Source: Scenedesmus sp. ARA3
Taxonomy: Eukaryota; Chlorophyta; Chlorophyceae; Sphaeropleales; Scenedesmaceae
Length of the DNA: 64,000 nt
Assembly: GCA_004335835.1 (NCBI GenBank)
Contig: RWJK01000179.1
Coordinates: 1-64,000, forward strand
Direction of reading: 5' to 3'
Each line of letters opens with the position of its first letter. Position 1 is the stretch's first letter. This document shows positions 34,886-47,223 of the stretch, in pieces. A program made the translations under genes and the position numbers. Under the pieces are notes generated by a model that worked only from the letters and a program-made list of their open reading frames with translations, did no database searches and was not told the origin of the DNA.

Positions 34886-37800
34886 ATGGAGAGCTTGGCC
34901 ACTAGACAGCGTCTGGGGTCGACAATAGGACACCTTTCAGCACGCACCGTGCCTAGGCTGTGCAGGAGTGCTGTTGTGTCGCGACCAGGGCCATGCCAGA
35001 GCATCAGCAGGAGGAAGGCATCCTTCCAGCGCGTGCAGCAAGGTGCTTGGACGCCTGCAGCCAGGTTCCGGAGCAGTGTTGTGGCGCGAGCCGGTGAGCT
35101 TTGGCTTGTAGATCAACCAAACGAGCAGCAGAGTCCCGCACTGCACTTCGTGACACGGCCTGGTTTGTGCAGGGCCTGATGAACCCTTTCCTTTCAAGGA
35201 GGAGGATTACTACAAGTAAGTTTGCTATGAACCGGCGTTGGCCCTGTGTAGAGGCCTGTGTGGGTGCGTGGGTGTGCTGCTGTTCTGTAGTTCCTGCTTG
35301 TTGTCCTACATGTGCTGCTCTGTTGCTGCCTTTGCCTAGATGGTGCTACTGCTGGCTAAACATTCTGATGTTGCCGCAGGATTGAGTTTGTCAAGGAGCC
35401 GTATGGCCCTGTGGCGATAGACTCTGCCAACTCGCAATGGAGAGGTGCGCCTTGGCAGCAGCTGGCGTGCGCCTGTGGGGCGGACATGAGCATGTCTTGC
35501 ACTGGGTAAACATATTCACTTCTTAAAAACTGCTGAGTTTGGGCAGTAGAGGCACGCAGTGTGGCGGGGAAGCGGCGCCGCCCCTCAGCATGCATGCGCT
35601 TGAAGCCGCGCTTGTGGCAGCAACCGCCAGCAGTAATGACACTGCAGCAGAGCGATTAAGCAGGGTTGCAGGGCAGCATATCCTGCTTTTGCATCCAGCT
35701 TTGTGCACCTTCCGTTTTCACGCAGAGTCTTTGTTCTGCCAGCATAGGGCAGAGCGCCAGATGCACCTACAGCTGCTGCAGCGGAAAGTAGATGTACTGT
35801 CCTGCATGTGTGCACAGGTGTGCTGCTGTTCCAAGTGGCCGGACAGCCAGAGCCAGTCAACGATGACACGCGGGTCATGGAGATATTCATCAGCGGCGAT
35901 GCGTGCATCTCCATCTACACACACCTCTGCCCCTCAGACAACACGCGGCCGATGGCTCTGGACATCCTTTGGGAGGTCAGTGCAGTGGTTTGCAAGCAGA
36001 GCTGCACAGAATATCTTTATAGACAGGTGTTGCTGAGGGAAAAGCCAAGCGCTGTCTTTGCAACAGCCTGTTGCATGCAGCTGGGATGTCATGTTGTGCA
36101 GCTGACGTTGCTGTAAATATCTTTGTGGGAGGTGCGGTGGCATGTCATGCAGCTACATGGACTGGAGGGCAGCGTTTCCTGCAAGGGCACATGGCATCCA
36201 CTTGGCGCACAAATGCAACAGTGACGTGGTCCAGCAGCTGCTGACTTGCACACACATGCACACGCGCACACAAGAGAAGGAGCAGCCGCCGTCACTATGA
36301 GCTCTACTTTTACCTTGCATTAAGCTGCATGCCTGATGATGTTGATCTGCGTGAAGTGCCTGCTTTGTTTGTTGGTCACCGCGTCCTGCTGTGCTTGGCT
36401 TTGCAGATGTGGCAGCGAGGGCGCAGCATCAGCAAGCGTGACTGGACGCTGCTGCGCGTGGCAGTCGTGTCGTGCGTGAACGACGTGTACTATGGCCGGC
36501 TGTTCTTTGGAGACCCAGAAACGCAGCAGGTGCTGTGGGACTGCGATGTGCGGCCATCAGACGCCACGTTCTTGGCTCTCAAGGTGAACAGCAATACATC
36601 GGCAGCAGAAGTTCAGCAGCAGGACGCAGTAGCAGCGTGAAGCAGGGGTACAGCGTACACAGCTGGTCGGAAAAGATGCTGCTGCATTTGCGGCGGCAGG
36701 AGCAGCCATTCCGGCAGCAGCTGCAGTTGCTTCACTCGCAGCAGCTGCCGCCGGAGGATTGAGGTTGCATACAACATGTCACAACACGCAGCGTTGGCTG
36801 AACTGTTCAGACGCAGCTGATGCTTTGCAGCTTGCAGGGCGACTCTGGCATTTGGGCACGTTGCCAGCAGCTGCACGTGGCAAGTAGTAGTGCAAGCCAG
36901 AAGGATATCGACCGCATCCTTTAGCACCTGCATAATCTAGTACAGCAAACAATGCATCCTGCACTCATGTTTGTATAATGCTTGCTGCATTCATTGTGCT
37001 GCAGGCCAAGGCGCCCATCTACGTGAAGAAGAGCGTGTGGGAGGCGTGCTCCACCAGCCTGCGCCACAGCAGCACCTGGGCCACGGTCAACTACATCGAG
37101 GGCCAGCGCGAGAGCCAGCGGCGCGCGGGCCTGGAGCGGCGCGGCAGGTGCGGCAGCACACACATGTTGTACATGGGCTAGTTTTCGCTGTGTCGCCAGC
37201 AGCTTTGTTGGAGCCGAAATTGTGGTGGAGGAGCGGCGCGGCAGGTGCGTGGGGGTTTTGAGTGCAGCGGAGGTCTGGCTGTGTCGACAGCAGTATAACA
37301 GCAGCGGGCGCGGCAGTGCGGCAGCGCAAGCATGCTGTACATGGGCTAGTTTCCGCTGTTTCAATAGCAGCATTGCAGCAGCAGAAGAAGTGGTGTTGGA
37401 GGCGCGGCCTTTGGAGCTTGTTGTGCTTAGGCCCATCGGTTCAACTGCCGTTCTTCTCTTGAGTGCTGTACCAGGCCATTACGCGTGGTAATGGCTTGTT
37501 ACAACACTTGTGGGTTGAAGGCACAGCTGCTGCTTTGGGCCTACGTACACATGCTCTGAGGTCGGTGGCTTCACTTGGCACTTCTTTGCATCCATGGCTT
37601 TTCTGGCACTTCTGTACACCCATGCTAATGGCACAGAAGCACATGACCGGAATACACTGCAGGGCAGTGACAACAGGCTGATTGCCTGCTAAGCGCTCTT
37701 TCTGGCATATTGCCAACCAGAAGGGCGGCATCCATCCATCCTGCTGCACGACCGGCTGATGATTGGTTGGGGGCTCTGTAACATCACACCCCTAGTAGTG

Positions 37801-39169
37801 ACAGTCACTGCTGAGCACGCCTTTCTCACTGTATCACTAGCAAACGCGCCTGAGATCACCAGCACGGCTCCTTAAGCCAGCCTGTGCGAGAATTGCTGCT
37901 GGTCTTCGGCTGCTGTGTCGAGTATGCATTTGTAACATATGATGTGTTCACTCTGCCTTCCGCGCTGTTGCTGCTGATGCTGCTGCTGCAGCGGCTCTGC
38001 CCAGCAGGGCTCCTCCAGCCAGCCCTCGCCCGAGTCGCTGCCTGCCATCCGGCTGCTGATGCGCGAGATGGAGGTGGCGGTGCGCGAGGAGGACTACGCG
38101 GCAGCGGCGCGGCTGCGCGACCACCCCTGGATGCGGCTGGCAGAGGACATCAACATGCACAGGTGGGTTGCCCGAAGGCTTGCTGGGCTGGTGTAGGATT
38201 GCTGTTTGCGCATGTGGCATTGTGACATGGGGCTGAGTGAGTAGGCATGCAAACACGACCACCCCTGGATGCGGCTGGCGGAAGACATCAACATGCACAG
38301 GTGTGTGTTTGGAAGGGTGCGGGGTGTAGGCGTGACGTGTGCGCTTGTGGCATTGTGGCATGGGGCTGGCTAGGCATGCACGCATGACCACCCTTGGATG
38401 CGGCTGGCCGAGGACATCAACATGCACAGGTTGGTCGTCGTGTGAAGGCTTGCTGTCGCAGGTGTGACATGTGGCTGAGTAGGCATGCAGACGCAACCGC
38501 GCCTGGATGCTGTTGGCCGAGGGCATCAACATGCACAGGTGTGCGCTGGGTGCTTTGTGATTCATGACGTTGCTGCGGGCGTGACCTATTAATCTTATTG
38601 CGACCAACCCGACATGCTGTTGCAGCCTGCAGGCTCCGCAGGAGCGTCATTGCCGTGCACACGCTGTAACCTGTTCTGCCTTTATTTATTTTCATGCAGG
38701 AGCATCAGCTACTTTGACCAGGCAGTCAAGCGTATGGCTGACCTCTCATGCTGCTGCCTCCATGCGGCCGCTGTTGTCTTTGCACCTGCAGGAGCATCAG
38801 CTATGTTGACCAGGCAGACAAGCTCATGGCCGACATCTCATGCTGCCGCCCTAATGCCACTGTCATATTTGCACCTGCAGGAGCATCGGCTACTTTGACC
38901 AAGCAGACAAGCTCATGGCAGACCTCAGCAGGCTCATCGAGGCGCACGAGTCTGCAGTCGGGCGCGAGTACGAGGCGCGGCTGTCCGCGCAGCACGCAGC
39001 GCGAGCAGCGCTCGATGAGCTGCTGCGGCGCCAGGACAGCAGCAGCAGCAGCAGCAGCAGCCAAGATGGTGGCATGAATGGGAATGGGAGTGGCAATGGG
39101 GGCGGTGCAGCGCAGGCGCCGCATGGGGAGGAGGTGCAGCAGCAAAACGAGAGCACCAAGCGTGACTAG
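34886..39169 (+). CDS. BBD: BFN-domain plus UVR-domain protein (bifunctional nuclease-like)
   Basis: Eight exons: 34886-35093, 35173-35215, 35380-35444, 35818-35975, 36407-36583, 37005-37147, 37992-38162, 38881-39169; all in phase; 417 residues. The N-terminus is Arg/Ser-rich and transit-peptide-like (about 1-68). The BFN domain spans roughly 85-255: DNTRPMALDILWE, VAVVSCVNDVYYGRLFFG, DVRPSDATFLALKAKAPIYV. A UVR motif follows at about 283-320 (LLMREMEVAVREEDYAAAAR, then LRD). The C-terminus is a charged coiled coil with a poly-Ser and Gly/Asn tail. Known: plant BBD proteins share this BFN-UVR order, and an Arabidopsis/rice member has reported RNase and DNase activity tied to defence. Inference: a plastid or nuclear nuclease-like protein. 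The intron before exon 7 and the intron before exon 8 contain several copies of the flanking exon ends. Confidence 0.85.
37136..37345 (+). repeat. About 95-bp repeats containing the end of BFN exon 6
   Basis: GAGCGGCGCGGCAGGTGCG at the real exon 6 end recurs at about 37231 with flanking GTACATGGGCTAGTTT and TTTGTTGGAGC-like sequence; a third, more diverged unit starts near 37307. Confidence 0.65.
38253..38541 (+). repeat. Three copies of the UVR-exon end plus donor
   Basis: ACCCCTGGATGCGGCTGGC, GAGGACATCAACATGCACAG and GGT of real exon 7 (ending 38162) recur at about 38260-38302, 38388-38431 and 38503-38541. The last is the most diverged. Each keeps an ACAGGT donor. Confidence 0.9.
38697..38840 (+). 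repeat. Two copies of the exon 8 start with acceptor
   Basis: CAGGAGCATCAGCTACTTTG at 38697 and CAGGAGCATCAGCTATGTTG at 38789 mirror the real exon 8 start at 38881, with the preceding GCACCTGCAG also copied. Confidence 0.9.
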
Positions 39170-39685
39170 CGCGGTGCAGCGTGCTGCTGCTGGCAGCAGT
39201 GTGTTGAGCTGTGCAGCTGCAGCAGCTGGGAAGCGTGTTGCACATGCTGCTGAGAGCCATGCCTGGAGCTGGCTGCGTCTTCAGTGGCTGCTGTGCTGCT
39301 GTGCGCGTAAGCGAGTAACAGTAGCTGTAGCAGCATGCAGCAGTGCGTAGGCAAGCTGTGTTGCTGTGTAGTTGCTTGGCAGCGCTGGATGCGGCGCCGA
39401 GGCTTGTGGCACTCTTGTTGCTTGTACACTAAGCAGACTCAGCAGCGCGCTTCAGCCTTGCTCGGCAGCTTCGCTGGATTGCATGCACGTTGGGGGCAAT
39501 GATCGTGGGTATTGTGCACCCTTTTGGTGTTGACTGCAGACTGGTACAACTTGTAGGCTTGTCTTTGTGCATGCATGGTCATGTGTGGTTTCGGTGTGTG
39601 GCAGAGTGTGCTGTTGTGCATTGTTGCAGCCGGCAAGCTGCTGAGATCAGTGTTTTGTTGGTCTGCAGCGTTGTACTACAGCTGC

Positions 39686-39726
<41 letters not shown>

Positions 39727-41455
39727 ATGATGCGCCTACGTCTGCTGTGCTTCTTGGCAGGGCACAGCTGACGGGCCAGGGGTTGCTCACCACATGGTGT
39801 GTGTACTAAACGTTAGCAATTGCTTTGTATTCTACCCTGCATGCCTGCATTGTTGTGGTCAATTGTATACTTCAAGGCTGGCGTTGACTTGTTGCAGTTG
39901 TCCCGGGTGTCATGTGCTGTGGGTGGGTGCGTGTGTCTGCTGCACTGCGCCGCTGTCTGTGGATTGCCTCCTTTTGGGCAGCACAGCAGCGTTTGCTGGG
40001 CTGGGGCAGCTGCTGTAACACAAGCTGCGTGTACTGCTGCCGCCTGCAGCAGTGGTGGTCTGGTGCTGCTGTGCCTCTGCCTCTGCATCTACCAGGACAG
40101 TTTTTTTCCGGACAGAGATGCCCAGTGCTGCTTGTCTGCCTGTGTTTGTGCTCCTCATAACTATTGGTGGCATTTGTGGGTGTCAGGCCGTCATCTGCCG
40201 AGCAGCCAACCCAACTTATGTGTATACTAGCTGCCCTGATGCTGCTGCTGCTGCACTCTGTGCGGATGATGTTCTGCATCGGTGCGTTTGTACAGTGTGT
40301 GTATGATCATCTGCACGCTTGGTAGCTGTGCTGCTCTTCCAGCGGCTTGCTGCTCGGTGCTGCACGTCCTGTTGCTGTCGTCTCTTTTTGGCACCCCCTG
40401 CTGCACCTTCATGGCAGTTGCGCGCCTGTCTGTGGGCCAGGTTTTGGGCTGTGCCTCAGCTGCTGCTAAGATGTTGAGGCAGAGCTGTGGGGGTTTTGCT
40501 TTGCCAGCTTTTGTCTGGCAGCTGCTACGGGAGGTTTTCACACTGCAGGGCTGTTTAGTTTCCGGTGCATGTGGTGCATTGAACATAGTAGGTTCTGAAG
40601 AGGTTGCCAAGGGGGCACGAGGAAGCGCTGCTACGTAGCAGCTTGTCCACTGCACTATGATAATTCTGGTCGCTGGCAATGCTGACACTGTGTGTTGTCT
40701 GGCAGGTTGTTGGTGTGCACCTTGAGCAGCCGCTGCGGCATTCACAACAAGAGTTCAGGGCTTGGTAGGCAAGGACAGACATTTTTGGATACTGTCGCCC
40801 TGATGATGTCCGGCTGTTTCTGGCAGTCTGGTGTTGCGGCCGATGTGCATGCTTCAGGGTGCAATTTGTTCTTGAGTGGTACTGTAGGTGGCAGGTTTTG
40901 CCAGGCTTTGGTAACAGAGGTGGTGCACTTGCCAACGCTTCATTTGCAAATGCTTCCTGCTCTACGTGGGTTGCTATTGGCATGTGCAGAGTGGGCGCAC
41001 AGGCAATCACATAATTTATGGGAGTAGCCTGCAGCCGGCTTGTACAGAGTTTGCAGAAGTTGTGTTGCAAGAGGTGCACGATGTGGGTATACAATGGATG
41101 CTCCATCACTGCATGATGGCGGAAGCAGGGCAATGTTGATTGCGGAAAGCAGGGCGATCATCGAACATGATGTTCTGCCTATGTCACTGCAGCTGCTGTG
41201 CTGGCTTCCTCTGTGTTTGTGCAACTGGTAACACGTTGCAACAGGATTCTTTATACAGCAGGTGTATGAATTCGATGTAGGCTAGAGCAATCTACCCGGC
41301 AGTACACGACCGGGGGCTAGCGATGTTATATCAATAAGGCAACAACCCTGAACCCTGGATATGGTCTGACGTCCACCATTGCACATCGCACGTTCTCAAA
41401 ACACGTGGTGAGCTCTGCGTTTAAACGCCAAGTTGAAAACTCTGCCCATTATGCG
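39170..41455. other. Probable long 3' UTR and intergenic sequence
   Basis: T/G-rich on the plus strand as expected for chlorophycean 3' UTRs. TGTAA at 40013-40017 is a candidate end for the BFN transcript. Holds a (TG)n microsatellite. The long open frames here (for example 40555-41133, minus) have no family similarity. Confidence 0.4.
39689..39723. repeat. (TG)17 microsatellite
   Basis: Uninterrupted TG dinucleotide run in the 3' flank of the BFN gene. Confidence 0.95.
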
Positions 41456-43603
41456 ATGAACAGTGAATCCACCGGTTGTTGGCGACGACAGTCACTCGTG
41501 ATCATGCCCCTCTCTGCTTTGATTGCTTCTTTGCTGTTATTGAACCTGTTTGGCTTGCCAGTTTCTCGCTCCACCCCGCAGTGCAAGGCCGGTGATGCAG
41601 CTTGCTTTTGCAGGGCAGTTGGGGGCACATGGCTAGCCACACCCACTACCATACATCCGACATGTCGCAAAGTCGTTAACTTCAAAGGTGATGTTCGTGC
41701 TTTAATTACTTTAGTCAGTGAACTTCAAGCATCACTGCACAGCGAGGAGCGGCAATGCCAGCTGCTGAAGTGATTTGAGTGCTGGCTTGCAGGGCAGCAG
41801 CGCATCGTCAGCATCTACTTTCCGCAGGGGATGCAGGCTACAGGGGAAAGGTAAGGTGAACTACACCTTTGTCCGGACAGAATCGTTTAAAAGGTTGTGT
41901 TACGCTGTGTAATCACCCGTGTCAGAGCATGCAGGAACCAGCCTGCAGCTACAGTAACCCTGTAACAGCCAGCACCAGCTGAACACAGCACTACTGCTGT
42001 CCACACCGTGAATCAGCATCAAAGTTATGCGATAAGCTTTCACCATGCATAGTTATTTTTCTTTGGATCCCCCAGCCAGCGCAGGCTACAACAAACCTTA
42101 CAGCGAAGCATCGCGCGCAATTAATCATCACGCTGAGTTGCTGGCAACTGCTGCACTGCGTGTGCTGCAGCTACACGCCCTGGCTATACCTGCACGGGGT
42201 GCACACTGGCAAGTGGTTTGTGTCAGACAACCCGCAATGGCAGCAGCTGCGCAGCACATGGCCCATCCCACTGGGCGGCAGTGCACAGGCAAATGAGCTG
42301 GCAGTGCTGACGGGCAGTCCTTTGCTAGACAGCAGCAGCAGCAGCAGCAGCGGCAGCAGCAGCAGCAGCGGTAAGAGCAGCAGCAGCAGCAGCAGCAGCA
42401 GCGCTGATGGTGGAGGCCTGGTGAAGGACAGCAGTTACATCCTGGTAGTGCCAGAAGCAACAGGCACAGTGGACGATGCACAGGCGAGCGCAGCAGCCTG
42501 CATCCACGTGCACTGCACAATGTGCACTGCAGGCGCACAGCTTGCTTGTGCTGATGATTCGTTGAAACCCAATCCTTGAAAAGCATCACCAGTGACAGCT
42601 GCCTGCACAGTGGAATAGCAGCTGGACCGGGGGCTTGCTTGGAGTTGTGAAGGAAGAGTTTCATTTTACAACATCATGATGTCAGCAGGGCTGAAGCTGG
42701 CTCTGGCACTGAAATCCTGTATCTTACTCGGATCAAACGTTTAAAACACGCTTGAGTTGTGTTTCTGCTCAGCATCTCAGCGCTGCAGTGTGTAGCCCTC
42801 TCAACCCCCAGCCTTGGACACCCTTCCTTCTGTACAGCAATGCGCCTGAGCTGTAGCACTTGCTGCCGCAGCCAGCTGTCGCCTCTGCTGTTGACGGCCA
42901 ACCGCTGCTGCACTCTCACCACTGACGCCACCTGTCCTTGTTTCCTTGCACCGCAGATGTGGAACAGCCTCTTCTGGCCCTGCTTTGCTGCTGTGCCCAA
43001 GTGTGTCGACAAGCAGCAAGATGACCTCGGGTTCATTGCCAACCTGCTTACCAACATGCAGCAGCAGCTGCTGCCTGGCATGCCTTTACAGCCAAAAGCC
43101 CTACTGACAGGCTACAGCAATGGAGGCATGCTGGCTCAAGCTCTGCTGTGCAAGCAGCCGGGTTTGGCTAGCCGGCTGGCGGGCGTCAGTATCATTGCAT
43201 CGGCTTTAGGAGAGGAGTTTGCAGCAGAGTCCTGCAAGGGACGGCTGCCTGCTGCGCTGCCGCTGCTTTGGGTGCACGGTACGGCTGATGACACGCTGCC
43301 GTATGGGCGAGGAAAGAGTGAAGGCATTCAAATGCTGGGTGCAGGTGAGTTGGCATTGATGATGGGGTGCATGATGGTAGGGTTGCTGATGGGCAATGTA
43401 TGAAGCAACATGGCGGACTGATGCATGATGTGGGGCGAAGCCTCCTGATGTGACATGCAACAGTATTTGGGCATGCAGGGTCAACCAGAGCAATGACTAG
43501 CCAGTAGGATTTCGTCCCCCGTGCTAAAAAACCCAGAGCAATCATGCTGATGCTGGCTGAGCTGTCGATAACAACCTCATGCTTTGCTGACGGCGCCACC
43601 TGC

Positions 43604-43641
<38 letters not shown>

Positions 43642-43830
43642 ACATGGCTACTGTGATGCTTGCAGAGGGAGCTGTGAAGGTGTGGGCGGCTGCCATGGGC
43701 TGCGCAGCGTCAGCTGTTGCCAACCCAGTCACAATCTACACCAACAGCAGCCAGAAAGTAACGTGCAAGGACTACTGTCAGCAACAGCAGCAGGGCCAGC
43801 AACAAGGGAAGCAGCTACAAGCCTCAAGCA

Positions 43831-43864
<34 letters not shown>

Positions 43865-44003
43865 AGTGGTGCTGTGCAGTGTGGCTGGTGCGCCTCACCA
43901 GCTGCTGAGGGTGATGCCAGGCTACCCTGCTGCCCTGGTGCGCTGGGCAGCACCAAAGCAGGCAGGTGGCGCGGCGTTCACTGGCACACCACGATTGTTC
44001 TGA
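41456..44003 (+). CDS. Secreted esterase, PHB-depolymerase / LpqC type alpha/beta hydrolase
   Basis: Five exons: 41456-41687, 41793-41850, 42171-42483, 42957-43344, 43666-44003; in phase, 442 residues. N-terminal signal sequence (Leu/Ala-rich after MPLSALIA) and Cys-containing linker. Hydrolase blocks: RIVSIYFPQGM, WLYLHGVHTG, LVVPEATGTVDDA, then DDLGFIANLL, the nucleophile elbow LTGYSNGGMLAQAL, SIIASALGEEF and the acid loop LLWVHGTADDTLPYG. A likely catalytic His follows in GAPHQLLRVMPG. A poly-Ser insert (42331-42411) and a polyQ insert (about 43835-43862) interrupt the fold. Exon 3 ends either at a GC donor (CAG|GCGAGC, 42484) or at GTGCAC (42508); both keep frame. Known: this family cleaves polyhydroxybutyrate-like or feruloyl esters. 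Inference: an extracellular or vacuolar esterase; substrate unknown. Confidence 0.8.
42647..42714. repeat. Dispersed repeat, copy 2 (partner at 28665-28727)
   Basis: Lies in intron 3 of the esterase gene. Shares GTGAAGGAAGAGT, TTCATTTTAC, GCAGGGCTGAAGCTGGCTCT and CTGAAA with the copy at 28665. Confidence 0.8.
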
Positions 44004-44687
44004 TATTGAAGCATATGTTACAGGGGGACCTTAGAAGGTGGCATGGGCAATACTGTACCAGATGTTTCAGCATCGCCAGCCTGCAGCGGGCAGCTGGCAC
44101 CGAGATATTCGAGAATTGGCAACATGCCAGCATGATGCTCTGTGCTGTGTCTGGCTGTTGTGGCACACCCTCAGTCTGTGTAAGAACTCTTGGGCCATTA
44201 CCTGCGACTTGCTGCTGCAAGAGGAGTGCTGATTGCCAGGCCAGAGCCGATGAAACTGCACTTGCACTTGCGTTGCACATGTACATGGCAGCAGGGAGCA
44301 TTGACAGTGGGTTGCACTAACTTGCACACACCGCAGGAGATTGAATTCCCTACATGAAAGCGATCAAACAGAGCATCGAGCTGCCTCGGGCCAATGACGG
44401 GTGCCCTAAGCTCAGCACCGTACAGGTTGACTGGGAGGCCAACATGCTGCTATGCCAAGGAACATGCAGAAAGACGAACAAGCCACCCCTTGGCTACTAT
44501 AAACATCATGAATGTGCTTGTTTAACCATTGAAGCAGTGAAGGCAACGGTGTGGCGAGGGTATGGGGTTCGACTGCGGACTCACTGCGGGCCACATTTGG
44601 GTGGTGGGCCACTGCAGCACAATCAGCTTGCGACTGCGCGTGATAATTCAAGTTTTGCCTGGTTGAAGTTGTCAGCAGTTCGTCAAA
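44004..44687. other. Intergenic between esterase and bL17
   Basis: No supported gene. A 150-codon frame (44354-44806) overlaps the bL17 start in another frame and has no family. TGTAA near 44178 may end the esterase transcript. Confidence 0.45.
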
Positions 44688-46358
44688 ATGCTGACTTTCA
44701 AGGCAGGCTCCTCCGCTGTGGCTTTCAGGAGCACCAGGCCAGCCCGCAGTGTCGCACCTCAGCCCGCAGTTGTGCCGACATTCAACAATGTCATGTCTGG
44801 AGTTAGCGTGGGCGGCAGGGCAGATGGTGCGTCCTGGACCATGTCGCTCCACCGCAGCCATCGATTCTCATTCGCGCATGGCAACCAGCAGTGTCTGCTT
44901 ACCGGGCGGCCGGCAGTTTTACCAGCAGAATGTCGAGGCAATTGGACAATGTGCATAGGCCAGGGCAGCGGAAGGTTGCTGGGTAGTAACACAGGTGGTG
45001 GTGCTGCTGCTGTCCTGCTGCTTTTGCAGAGGCTGGCGTGGTAGTGGCAGCACCAGGTGCAGGCATGAAGTGGACCATGATGCGTCACGGCAACAAGGTC
45101 AAGCACCTAGGCCGGCCAGCAGACCAGCGCAAGGCGCTGATTCGCTCTCTGGTCACAGAGACACTCAGGCATGGGCAAATCAGGACCACCAAGGTGTGTG
45201 ACGGCAGCGCTTGTCATGGCACCTGTAACAAAACGTATTGCAGCAGCATACAAGCTGCAGCAGCAGCGGGTGGTGCAGCTGGGAAACTGAACATGGGCAT
45301 GAGCATCTGGTGGCCTGATGCACACGCCATAGCAGCACAGCAGCAGCAGCAGCAGCAGCAGCAAACAATGCAGCAGGCTTTTGGCGGGAGAGTTACACAA
45401 AGGGTTTCAGTGCTAGCAGCAACGTCCGCCACAGCTGGCAGCGCGCAGGGCGTGGCAATCAGGCCTGCATGTGTTGCACAGCAACATAATTGCAGGATGT
45501 GTGGGCGCAGCACTGCACGCACAAAGCAGGTGCTGGCGGGCGCACAGGCGTTCAGGCACGGAGCAGTTGCAGAAGCGTTGACAGCAGCAGCAGCAGCAGC
45601 AGCAGCAGCGCTTGCGCCAGGAGGCCAGTGGCAGATGCTGCAGCGCTCATAGCCGGTGCCGTATGCAGCGCTGGAACTAAAGTGTGTCAAAGGAGTGTAC
45701 ATGTATATCATATATAGTCACCAGCCGCTTCGCAAATGGTCAGGGTACGGAGCAACTATGCGCTTGATGACACTGATTGTGCTGCTGCTGCTGCTGTAGG
45801 TCAAGGCCAAGGTCATCAAGAGCTACGTTGACAAGATGATCACCCTGGCTAAGGACGGCAGCCTGCACGCACGCCGCCAGGTGCGCAGCAGCAGCTTGTC
45901 ACACGGCAGGATGGCAGAGCAGCGCACTTGTTGTGGTGCATGCTAGTTGTTTTTCAGCGAATGCCAATGGTCTGTGCTTCTTTTGCCATTGCATTGCCAT
46001 TGCCAGGCATGTAGTGTCGCACACTGCAGTTGCTGCTTGTGCTTTGACAGCAGGCTGGGCCTCAGCGCCCGTGTTCTGTTGAAGGCGGATGTCCTGCTTT
46101 GTAGCTTGAGCATTATGTCGGAATATGTCAGCGCTGCACGCAACGGCTATACACCTTCAGGAATCTCAGCTTATGTTCCAACATTCACCGCACCCGCAGG
46201 CGCTGGCGTTTGTGTTTGACAAGGAGCTGGTGGCCAGCCTGTTTGCCGCTGCCCCGGAGCGCTATGCGGAGCGCAACGGCGGCTACACGCGCGTGAAGCC
46301 GGAGCCATACCTGCGCAGGGGCGACGCCACGGAGATGGCAGTCATCGAGCTGGTGTAA
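44688..46358 (+). CDS. RPL17: Plastid 50S ribosomal protein bL17
   Basis: Four exons: 44688-44826, 45030-45193, 45800-45880, 46200-46358; phases 1, 0, 0; 180 residues. The first about 60 residues form a Ser/Arg/Ala-rich plastid transit peptide. The bacterial-type core follows: [70 protein letters not shown], then [11 protein letters not shown] and [14 protein letters not shown] at the C-terminus. bL17 sits near the peptide-exit tunnel of the large subunit. It ends where bacterial bL17 ends, with no long C-terminal extension. Intron 3 acceptor is CTG repeats followed by TAG. A longer open frame running on from exon 2 into the intron is not the protein, because the core continues only in exon 3. 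Confidence 0.95.
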
Positions 46359-47223
46359 GCAGCAGCAGCAGCAGCAGCAATGTTTTGTAGCAGCGGCAGC
46401 AGCAACAGCGAGTCTGGTGCTGCTGATGACACAAAAGCAGGGAGGAAAGGCAGGCGGGCGCCGGCGAGGGGGCTGGCGCCTTCAGCGGTGCAGCGCCCAA
46501 GCCGTGTTGCGGCCCTTAGCTGCAACGTGCGGCCTTGAGCTGTTCTGAGGGCTGTGGTGTGGAGCGGCTGCTGCTTAGGCAGAAGCTTCAGCCAGAGTTG
46601 TTGGTGGTGTGCTGCACTGCTGCTTTTCTTTTCAGCAAAAGCGAGCAGTGGGTGCAGCTATGGCATGACGCAGGTGCAGGGGGGTACATGCTACTGCCGG
46701 CAGTGCTCTGTCCTGGTTTGGGGGTTTAGATGACGTCAACAAGGGTTTTAGCAGTATGGCAGGGTTTGACAAGGGAGATTGTGGATGGGACATTTTAATG
46801 GGATTATGCACAATTTGAAATGCTCTTCAAGGGCAATCGCCTGACGCGTTTAAGGACCATGCATGTGCTTGTGCTCAGATGGAGGTAGAAGCCCACCATC
46901 AAGGATGACTGAACACCAGGATGTCGAGTAGTTACAAGGTTGCGCAAGCCACCTTGCTCAGCTAGGCCACGAAACCATGCTTGCTTGCGCTGGGCATGTA
47001 GCACACTTATCCATCATGCACGTCCTGGAAGCGCTACATGGCAGATTCAGGGCGCACATTGCCGCCCGGCGGAAGTTCAGATGATGCAACATTGACACCA
47101 GCCACTATCTGGCAGATAGCAACGGCAAGCACTGCTCGTGCCGGCAATAACAACATGTTCCCCAGCACACTGCTGCCAGTGTGGGCGCAACGTACTCTGC
47201 GCAGCCGTACTGTTGCATACGTA
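46359..47223. other. Convergent intergenic region, bL17 and HIRAN gene
   Basis: Both 3' ends point here. No gene seen. TTACA at 46932-46936 is a minus-strand TGTAA that could end the HIRAN transcript. Confidence 0.45.

Noticed and set aside
40555..41133. 192-codon minus-strand frame
   Set aside because: Lies in probable 3' UTR/intergenic sequence, no recognisable motif, Cys/His/Thr-rich composition typical of a chance frame.
45030..45652. 204-codon frame extending from bL17 exon 2
   Set aside because: Reads through the exon 2 donor into the intron; the conserved bL17 core resumes only in exon 3.
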